A stretch of DNA of 12,365 nt from a bacterium. Its GTDB lineage: Bacteria; Armatimonadota; Fimbriimonadia; Fimbriimonadales; JBAXQP01. Made by a program: the position numbers and the translations under genes. Where the stretch lies: positions 1-12,365 of the forward strand of contig JBAXQP010000051.1 of the NCBI GenBank assembly GCA_037131655.1, in the 5' to 3' direction. Positions 6,262-12,365 of this stretch are shown piece by piece. Position 1 is the first letter of the stretch; each line of letters begins with the position of its first letter. The notes under the pieces were generated by a model. That model worked only from the letters and a program-made list of their open reading frames with translations, did not search any database and was not told the origin of the DNA.

Positions 6262-7536
6262 ATGTCGCAGATGGTTATGAATTCACATCATGGCTCAAGA
6301 AGCCTTTACGATATGGCTGTTGAGCAGTTAGATATTGCAGCCCATTACCTTCAATTAGATCCTGGCATCCACGAAGTTCTCAAGTTCCCCAAAAGAGAAC
6401 TTTCTGTGAATTTCCCCGTTCAAATGGATGATGGTTCTCTACGTGTCTTTTCCGGTTATCGCGTGCAGCATAACACGTCATGCGGTCCGGCAAAGGGCGG
6501 TATTCGATATCATCCTAGTGTAACTCTCGAAGAAACACGCGCTTTGGCTATGTGGATGACTTGGAAGTGCGCAGTTGTAAATATCCCCTACGGTGGCGCA
6601 AAAGGCGGAGTTATTTGCGACCCAAAGCAGTTATCTATCCGTGAGATCGAGAATCTTACCCGGCGTTATATCACTGAAATCAACATGCTCATCGGTCCCA
6701 ACTCAGACATCCCGGCGCCTGATATCGGCACCAATCCTCAGGTGATGGCGTGGATTATGGATACCTATAGCATGCACAAAGGCTATACGGTTTCTGCAGT
6801 CGTTACTGGCAAGCCGATTGCTATTGGAGGGTCGGAAGGCCGTGTTGAAGCAACAGGCCGTGGTGTTACAGTCGTTGCAGCCATGGCGGCTAAAGCTAAA
6901 GGTATGAGTCTGGAAGGCGCTAAAGTTATTGTCCAGGGATTTGGTAATGTTGGAAGCACGACTGCCAAACTAATGGATGAAGCCGGCGCTATCGTTGTCG
7001 GTGTTAGCGATGCAATCGGCGGTATCTATAACCCAAACGGAATTCCTATCTCCCGAGTAATCCACTGCGCGGGCAAAGAAGGCTGTCTTAGCGCCTACCG
7101 GGATGCCGAAAAGGTTACAAATGAAGATATGCTCGAACTCCCGTGTGACATTCTTGTCCCTGCGGCTATAAGTGAGCAAATTCATGAAGATAACGCTACA
7201 AAGATAAAAGCGAAGATCATCGTAGAAGGCGCAAACGGACCAACCACCCCTCAAGCCGACCGTATCCTCAACGACCGCGGCATCTTTGTTGTTCCCGACG
7301 TTTTGGCCAACGCAGGCGGCGTCATCGTTTCCTATTTCGAATGGGTGCAAGACCTTCAGGCCTTCTTCTGGAGCGAGGGTGAGGTTAATCAAAAGCTCGA
7401 GATGATCATTTCCCGCGCCTATAACGCAGTCACAGAGGTTGCTGATAAGCATAAAGTAGACCTCCGAACTGCTGCCTACATCATCGGTGTAGACCGAGTT
7501 GCCCAAGCAACAAATATCAGAGGCATCTATCCATAG
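6262..7536 (+). CDS. gdhA: glutamate dehydrogenase, hexameric ~420-aa type
   Basis: The 424-aa product interconverts glutamate with 2-oxoglutarate and ammonia using NAD(P), linking carbon and nitrogen metabolism in the cytoplasm. The Glu/Leu/Phe/Val dehydrogenase signature is complete: substrate-binding GPAKGGIRYHP, catalytic-lysine block PYGGAKGG, APDIGT with the catalytic Asp, and the Rossmann motif GFGNVG. The C-terminal ANAGGVIVSYFEW is also typical. Cofactor choice is not decidable by eye; the acidic/Ser region after the second strand (GVSDAIGG) leaves both open. The start is ATG 6262, preceded by AAGGAG (6244-6249) with a 12-base spacer; ATG 6271 is an alternative. The open frame reaches back to 6139, but that part overlaps mreD and does not resemble GDH. 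With no promoter between, it is probably co-transcribed with mreBCD. It ends at a strong terminator. Confidence 0.93.
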   Translation: MSQMVMNSHHGSRSLYDMAVEQLDIAAHYLQLDPGIHEVLKFPKRELSVNFPVQMDDGSLRVFSGYRVQHNTSCGPAKGGIRYHPSVTLEETRALAMWMTWKCAVVNIPYGGAKGGVICDPKQLSIREIENLTRRYITEINMLIGPNSDIPAPDIGTNPQVMAWIMDTYSMHKGYTVSAVVTGKPIAIGGSEGRVEATGRGVTVVAAMAAKAKGMSLEGAKVIVQGFGNVGSTTAKLMDEAGAIVVGVSDAIGGIYNPNGIPISRVIHCAGKEGCLSAYRDAEKVTNEDMLELPCDILVPAAISEQIHEDNATKIKAKIIVEGANGPTTPQADRILNDRGIFVVPDVLANAGGVIVSYFEWVQDLQAFFWSEGEVNQKLEMIISRAYNAVTEVADKHKVDLRTAAYIIGVDRVAQATNIRGIYP

Positions 7537-7550
7537 AAGTTAATTAAGTT

Positions 7551-7589
7551 AATAGGGCGGGTACGCAGTACCCGCCCTATTTTTGTTTT
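7551..7589 (+). terminator. strong Rho-independent terminator after gdhA
   Basis: A perfect 14-bp stem (7551-7564 with 7568-7581), mostly G-C, closes a GCA triloop. It is followed by a five-T run (7580-7584), G and four more T residues. It lies 15 nt after the gdhA stop. Between convergent genes it could also act on the minus strand for the kinase transcript, but the T-run there (TATTAACTTAATTAA) is poor. I saw nothing else in 7590-7644. Confidence 0.9.
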
Positions 7590-7644
7590 ATACCCCAAAT
7601 CCGCTTCCCTGAGTAGGCCGAAGTCGTCCCCTGTGTGGCATATA

Positions 7645-10600
7645 TTACTTATCAAACAATATGGTGAGGGCGCGTACTAGGTCGTCTATCCTGAATGGTT
7701 TGGCGATGGCGGCGATGAAGCCGTAGTCGCGATAGTTTGCCATGATTGGGTCGTTGGCGTAGCCGCTGAAAACGATGGCTTTGATGTTCGGCTCGATCTC
7801 TTTGAGCTTTTCGATTGTTTCTTTGCCGCCTAATCCTCCTGAGATGGTCAGGTCTAAGAGAACCCCATCGAAAGGCTGCCCTTGTGTGATTGCTTCTTCA
7901 AAGAGGGCTACTGCTTCCGCTCCATTTTTTGATAAACTAACTGTACAGCCCAGATGTTTAAGGCTGGCTTCTGCGAGATATCGCAATATTTCCTCATCAT
8001 CCATCACAAGAATTCTTCCTTTGAAGATTGGTTTAGTGGAAGTTTTCTCTAGGATAGCCTTTTCAGCCGCCGCTTTGGTTGTTGAAGGCAGATAGAAGGT
8101 GAAAGTCGTGCCTTTTCCCAATTCGGAGCGAACTTCGATATGGCCATTATGACGGCGGATAATCGAGTGAACGGTGGTTAGACCTAAACCTGTGCCAGTC
8201 GCTTTTGTAGTGAAGAAGGGATCAAAAAGCCTATCCAGAATTTCCGGTGGGATCCCATTGCCCTGGTCGATAATTTCGACACTGACATAGTTTCCGGCTT
8301 GCAAGGGTAGGGTGGAGACGGAATCAATCACAACATTCCTGGCTTGAAGGAAGATTGTGCCGCCTGCGGACATGGCTTGGGAGGCGTTGATGACTAGGTT
8401 TTCGATCACCTGGCTAATTTGACCATGATCGGCTTCAACAGGCCATAAATCCTCATCGAACGAAAACTCGCAATTAGTTTTCGAACCATGAAGCACAAAC
8501 AGGACTGCTTCATGGAGTAATTGTTCCATTGACGTAACCTGTTTGACGGGTGCGCCGCCTTTTGAGAAGGTCAGAAGCTGTCTGGTCAAGTCGCGGGCGC
8601 GTTCGGTGGCATTTTCAGCAGCTTCCAACAATCCGCGTTCCTGTTCAGCAATATAGGGCATCATGGAGACCAGAGAGACGCTTCCCATGATAACCGCAAG
8701 GATATTGTTTAAGTCGTGAGCAAGACCGCCTGCAAGCAAACCAAGCGATTCGAGTTTGCTGATGTTAGCGATCTCCTGCTCAAGCCGATGCTGTTGAGTA
8801 ATGTCGTTAAAGATACACACTGCGCCTGTTATGTGATGATCTTGGTCGGTAATGGGAGTAGTTCTTTCTGAGATAAGATGTTCAATGCCGTCATGCCCGG
8901 TCAGCCAAGAGTGACGTATGACGTTATAGTTGAGACTATTTAATGCAGCTTTAAACCCATCCTTTCTTGGCTTGCGAGTTTTCTCGTCAGTGGTTGAATA
9001 GATATCTGATGCTAGCTTTCCGATCGCTTCATCCTGTGAAACACAAAGGAGTAGTTGGGCGACTTGGTTAATCAGAATAATTTTGCCATCGGTATCGGTG
9101 GCGATAACTCCTTCACCAATCGAACGGAGGGTGGTAGCAAGCCGTTCTTCACTTGCCTGAAGATCCCTAATCGCATTTGCAAGCGACAGCTCGGCTTGTT
9201 TGCTCGCGGTGATGTCGAGCACGGTGCCGAATACCCTTGATAAATGTCCTTGTGTGTCGTGCTCGATATCTGTTTCAGCGCGGATATGTTTCTCGGAGCC
9301 GTCAGCCATGATTAATCTTGTCTCGATATTGAATCCAATCCCATTTACCATAGCTTGTTCATAGGCAGCGCTAAAACTTTTTCTGTCATCAGGATGAACC
9401 ATCTGGATGATTTGTGCACGAGTGGGAATCTTGTTCCCCACATGATCGAGTCCGTGAATATGAAACATTTCCTTGGACCAGGTGAGCTGTTTGGTCCTGA
9501 GGTTGTACGAGAAGTTGCCAAGGTGTCCTTGTTCTTGCGCTTGCTCCATCTCACGTTCTGCTTTTCTCATGCCGGTTACATCGAGAACAGCTCCTGTGAG
9601 ACCGATGACAATTCCGTTTTCGTTATGAAGAGGTTCCAATATGGATTGGAAGTATTTCATTTCACCGTTTAGTTCATAAGATAACAAGCCTTCTGCGCCC
9701 TCATCTTCACTGATAGCCTGTTTCATGAATGCGGTTAGGTTTTCTCCATGAGGAGCCATTAACTCCATCGTCGTTTTACCAATGATGTCAGTTGTGGGGA
9801 AGTATATTTTGGGATTGTAGACCCAAGTGTATTTCAGATCCTTATCGAGGTTAAAAGCGGTAATGGGGAAACGCAGGAAAGCAACTCGCAGCCGCTCTTG
9901 GTTGATGCTCAAATTCTCAAGAGCGTATTTAAGCGCCTCTTGCGACTTCTTTTGCTCAGTCACATCGCGGATTATGAGGATAACGGTTAAGACTTTCCCC
10001 TCGGCATCGCGCAAGATACCACTGCTGTAGCTTCCAATCCAAAATACGTTTGTATCCGTATGAAGAAGTCCAACCTCGTAGGCAGTAAATGTTTCACCAC
10101 GCAACGCCCTGTCGAGGGGGCGTTCCTCAGGGAGAATGAGGGTACCGTCAAGATGTTGGAACTGATAGGTATCCGGATAACCGATATTTTCCTGATGAAC
10201 TTCCTCCAGAGTTATACCATGCATCCGCATCGCAGGCGGGTTGATCATTTCAATGAGACCATTAGCATCCGCGATGATTAGTCCATCGGATATACAGTCG
10301 ACAATGCCTGTCACGCGATTGTAGAGAAGGTTTAACTGTGCCTGGTTTTCACGTTCGTTTGTAATGTCCAGGGATGTATGAACCGCGCCGGCTAGTGTTC
10401 CATCGGCATCATAGATTGGTACAGTGCTGACTGATAGCCAGATTCGTTCACCCGATAATGTGTCTATGTAATAGACTTCTCCATTAACTCGTTCACCTCG
10501 CAAGGCGCGAGCAGTTGGTAATTCAGAATCAGCGTAAGGCACTCCACTTGGCCTGATTGGAAGGCGTTGGCGTTCACTCACATGAAAATTGGAGCCACCG

Positions 10601-12198
10601 TGAAGCATTATAAACGTGTTCAAAGCGCTGTTGTTTGCCTTTAATACATTCATGTTTATATCATAAAGAATGATATTAGCCGGCATGGTTTCGAAAAGGG
10701 CTTCAAGCTCTGCTGCTTGAATTTCAGCGCGTAGATAGGCTTCTTCAAGCATCAGGTTGGCTTCTTTTTCAGTGGTAACGTCATTCATTGTCAAAAGGGC
10801 GCAGATAGGTGCGCCTGCTTTATCCCGCACTAATGTGCCACTGAAGATGACATCACATTTTTCTCCCGAAGCTTTATGGACTACTTGAGCTTCAAAACTT
10901 TCGAGTATTTCACCCCTAAGAATCCGTTGTAATGGCCTTCCTTCAGTTGGCAATACGTTGTTATCGATGTCTCTCATCTCATAGAATTCGGCGATATAGT
11001 TCACATGCCGTGCTTGTTCGTATTCTTCTCTGTGAGGGTAGATACTTAGTGAGGAAGGATTTCTCATTAAGACATTACCGTCCAAGTCGGAGATCACGAT
11101 GCCTTCCGCCATTGCGTTAAATACGGCTGAAAATGTGCTGTTCGCCTCTTCTAACTGGCGCTCAGTCTCGCGGATTGATGTGATGTCGGTAAATGCGGTA
11201 ACAACTTTTTGAATTTCCCCTTTCTCATCCTTGATCGGCGCGGCGCTCGTAGAAACCCAAGTTACCTTTCCATCTTTATCAGGGATACCAACGACTACAG
11301 CTTCGACAGTTTCGCCCCTAAGAGCTCGAGCAGTTGGGGGCATTTCCATATCCATAGGTTGACCATCTACCGCTCTAAATTCTCTCGATTTAACCCGCTC
11401 CTGTAACGGAAGCATCATATCCTTATCCGTATAACCCATGAGCTGTTGTGCGTACGGATTTAGCATTTGGATAGTCCCGTCAGCGTCATGGATAAATACA
11501 CCGGTGGGAATTGAATGGAGAATAGCTTCCATCTCAGCCGCTTGGCGTTGCAGTTGTTCCCTTGCAGCTCGTCTTTCCTCGCGGACTTCAGTCAAAGGGG
11601 TGCGATCTTGAACCGTGAGCACAGCACAAATTGGATTTCCGGATTTATCACGTGCTAAATTACCTGTAAAGCGAACCTCTCGCCATTCTCCGGTTGCTTT
11701 ATGAATAATGCGCGCCAAATAACGATGATGTCTTTCGCCGCGTAAAACGCGCGTTAACAGACCATCATCAAAAGGAACTAATTCTCCATCAGGATCGCGC
11801 ATCTCATAGAATTCTTCTGCTTCCCTTAAATCAAGTGTTTTGAATACAGTTTCGCTGTGAGGATAAGCGCTTAAAGCTATATTATTAGTTGTGATAGTCT
11901 TCCCGTTTAAATCAGTAATGATAATGCCATCTATCATCGAATCGACGATGGCATCTAACTGTCGTTCAGTAGGTAGCTGATGGGAATCTTCGGATAAGGA
12001 GGATGAAGTTGTGGGATGCTTGTCTTTACTTACAGGCAAATCAAGTATATCTAGAAGAGCTTCGATTTCAGAAGCCGCTTGTCTTTTTAGATCATCAGGG
12101 CAATCTTTCAATATTGAGGCTAATTTTCTAACTGCGAGCATTTGCTCTTCAAACTTATACGAGACATCGTCTTTATCTCGAGCATTCCCCTTATCCAT
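7645..12198 (-). CDS. multi-PAS hybrid sensor histidine kinase with C-terminal receiver
   Basis: This 1517-aa protein has no membrane segment, so it should sense intracellular signals. After a charged N-terminal region (1-75) come about eight PAS domains, near 80-205, 220-345, 350-478, 495-618, 628-752, 765-880, 885-1002 and 1015-1140, several ending in DIT or DVT motifs and joined by helical linkers. The kinase core follows. His1161 in the H-box (LAHDLNN, HPK4-like) is the predicted autophosphorylation site; the N-box is [12 protein letters not shown]1 is DQGNGIP (1311-1317), F is LFDPFFTTK and G2 is GTGLGL (1335-1340). The receiver (1394-1517) has the acidic pair Asp1400/1401, phospho-acceptor Asp1449, Ser1478 and Lys1500. 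No output domain is present, so phosphate presumably passes to an Hpt protein or separate regulator encoded elsewhere. The start ATG follows GGAGG (12204-12208) by five bases. The ligands of the PAS domains are unknown. PAS1/3 and PAS2/4 look duplicated. Confidence 0.93.
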   Translation of the reverse strand: MDKGNARDKDDVSYKFEEQMLAVRKLASILKDCPDDLKRQAASEIEALLDILDLPVSKDKHPTTSSSLSEDSHQLPTERQLDAIVDSMIDGIIITDLNGKTITTNNIALSAYPHSETVFKTLDLREAEEFYEMRDPDGELVPFDDGLLTRVLRGERHHRYLARIIHKATGEWREVRFTGNLARDKSGNPICAVLTVQDRTPLTEVREERRAAREQLQRQAAEMEAILHSIPTGVFIHDADGTIQMLNPYAQQLMGYTDKDMMLPLQERVKSREFRAVDGQPMDMEMPPTARALRGETVEAVVVGIPDKDGKVTWVSTSAAPIKDEKGEIQKVVTAFTDITSIRETERQLEEANSTFSAVFNAMAEGIVISDLDGNVLMRNPSSLSIYPHREEYEQARHVNYIAEFYEMRDIDNNVLPTEGRPLQRILRGEILESFEAQVVHKASGEKCDVIFSGTLVRDKAGAPICALLTMNDVTTEKEANLMLEEAYLRAEIQAAELEALFETMPANIILYDINMNVLKANNSALNTFIMLHGGSNFHVSERQRLPIRPSGVPYADSELPTARALRGERVNGEVYYIDTLSGERIWLSVSTVPIYDADGTLAGAVHTSLDITNERENQAQLNLLYNRVTGIVDCISDGLIIADANGLIEMINPPAMRMHGITLEEVHQENIGYPDTYQFQHLDGTLILPEERPLDRALRGETFTAYEVGLLHTDTNVFWIGSYSSGILRDAEGKVLTVILIIRDVTEQKKSQEALKYALENLSINQERLRVAFLRFPITAFNLDKDLKYTWVYNPKIYFPTTDIIGKTTMELMAPHGENLTAFMKQAISEDEGAEGLLSYELNGEMKYFQSILEPLHNENGIVIGLTGAVLDVTGMRKAEREMEQAQEQGHLGNFSYNLRTKQLTWSKEMFHIHGLDHVGNKIPTRAQIIQMVHPDDRKSFSAAYEQAMVNGIGFNIETRLIMADGSEKHIRAETDIEHDTQGHLSRVFGTVLDITASKQAELSLANAIRDLQASEERLATTLRSIGEGVIATDTDGKIILINQVAQLLLCVSQDEAIGKLASDIYSTTDEKTRKPRKDGFKAALNSLNYNVIRHSWLTGHDGIEHLISERTTPITDQDHHITGAVCIFNDITQQHRLEQEIANISKLESLGLLAGGLAHDLNNILAVIMGSVSLVSMMPYIAEQERGLLEAAENATERARDLTRQLLTFSKGGAPVKQVTSMEQLLHEAVLFVLHGSKTNCEFSFDEDLWPVEADHGQISQVIENLVINASQAMSAGGTIFLQARNVVIDSVSTLPLQAGNYVSVEIIDQGNGIPPEILDRLFDPFFTTKATGTGLGLTTVHSIIRRHNGHIEVRSELGKGTTFTFYLPSTTKAAAEKAILEKTSTKPIFKGRILVMDDEEILRYLAEASLKHLGCTVSLSKNGAEAVALFEEAITQGQPFDGVLLDLTISGGLGGKETIEKLKEIEPNIKAIVFSGYANDPIMANYRDYGFIAAIAKPFRIDDLVRALTILFDK

Positions 12199-12224
12199 TC
12201 CATCCTCCAGACTGGGCTTGAAAC

Positions 12225-12243
12225 ATCATGTGAATATCATGTG
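12225..12243. repeat. two direct copies of ATCATGTG in the kinase leader
   Basis: ATCATGTG occurs at 12225-12232 and 12236-12243, 11 bp start to start, so about one helical turn. They lie 27-45 bp upstream of the kinase start codon. Such spacing is typical of tandem regulator half-sites, but two short copies can also arise by chance. Confidence 0.35.
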
Positions 12244-12307
12244 TAAGCTTCTTAGCTGTATGAAACATGAGACATCAGGATTAAACAATAACAGCCTAAC
12301 CTTCTTA

Positions 12308-12313
12308 TTTATA
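12308..12313 (-). promoter_or_regulatory. possible -10 element for the histidine kinase gene
   Basis: On the minus strand TATAAA occurs in the context AAAAGGTATAAATAAG, which shares the AGGTATAA core with the purH and remA -10 regions. No convincing -35 lies at 16-18 bp. A TTGTCA further upstream does not have standard spacing to this box. The implied leader is about 100 nt. Confidence 0.35.
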
Positions 12314-12365
12314 CCTTTTGCATCATAACATATACTGAAGATGACAAATAATATTTGGACAATAC

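Noticed and set aside
6970..7506. 178-codon open frame opposite gdhA
   Set aside because: It lies antisense within a well-conserved enzyme gene, shows no recognisable domain and is explained by the codon pattern of gdhA.
7775..8095. 106-codon plus-strand open frame opposite the receiver domain
   Set aside because: It is antisense to the kinase C-terminus and has no coding features of its own, as do the other plus-strand frames within 7645-12198.

Overview
The window reads as an ordinary bacterial chromosome segment of moderate GC with canonical Shine-Dalgarno sites and sigma-70-like promoters. I see no phage, transposon, CRISPR or tRNA/rRNA genes. A ZTP riboswitch ahead of purH, a RemA/DUF370 protein beside mreBCD (so a rod-shaped or otherwise MreB-dependent cell) and a very large multi-PAS hybrid kinase suggest a free-living, environmentally sensing bacterium. 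It could belong to a Terrabacteria-type lineage (Firmicutes-, Chloroflexota- or Armatimonadota-like), but this placement is weak inference; no rRNA or lineage marker is present.

Layout. Positions 1-17 (-) hold the first codons of a gene that runs off the left edge. A perfect 13-bp hairpin at 126-154 terminates the next gene, a sugar phosphate isomerase/epimerase-like TIM barrel (199-1047, -). This gene is divergent from purH (1338-2897, +). The two apparent promoters overlap face to face at 1158-1193. The purH leader carries a ZTP (pfl) riboswitch whose conserved 3' segment is also the 5' arm of an intrinsic terminator, so the last bifunctional step of purine synthesis appears to be induced by its own substrate, ZMP, or its triphosphate ZTP. 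Next come an unrecognised 89-aa membrane-anchored Pro/Gly-rich protein with its own strong promoter (2998-3267), a RemA-like DNA-binding regulator (about 3449-3715), the cell-shape genes mreB, mreC and mreD (3840-6238), and a hexameric-type glutamate dehydrogenase (6262-7536). The gdh gene follows mreD by only 23 nt and ends at a strong 14-bp terminator.

The right third is one convergent gene (7645-12198, -). It encodes a 1517-aa cytoplasmic hybrid histidine kinase with about eight PAS domains, a HisKA/HATPase core and a C-terminal receiver. PAS1/PAS3 and PAS2/PAS4 are visibly related, which suggests duplication of a two-PAS module.

How the genes fit together. remA through mreD, and possibly gdh, look like one transcription unit joining a regulator to the cell-elongation machinery. 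purH is a separately controlled housekeeping unit. I found no convincing previously undescribed multi-gene system. The most informative items are the ZTP switch architecture, the overlapping divergent promoters, the remA-mreBCD(-gdh) arrangement and the PAS-array kinase.
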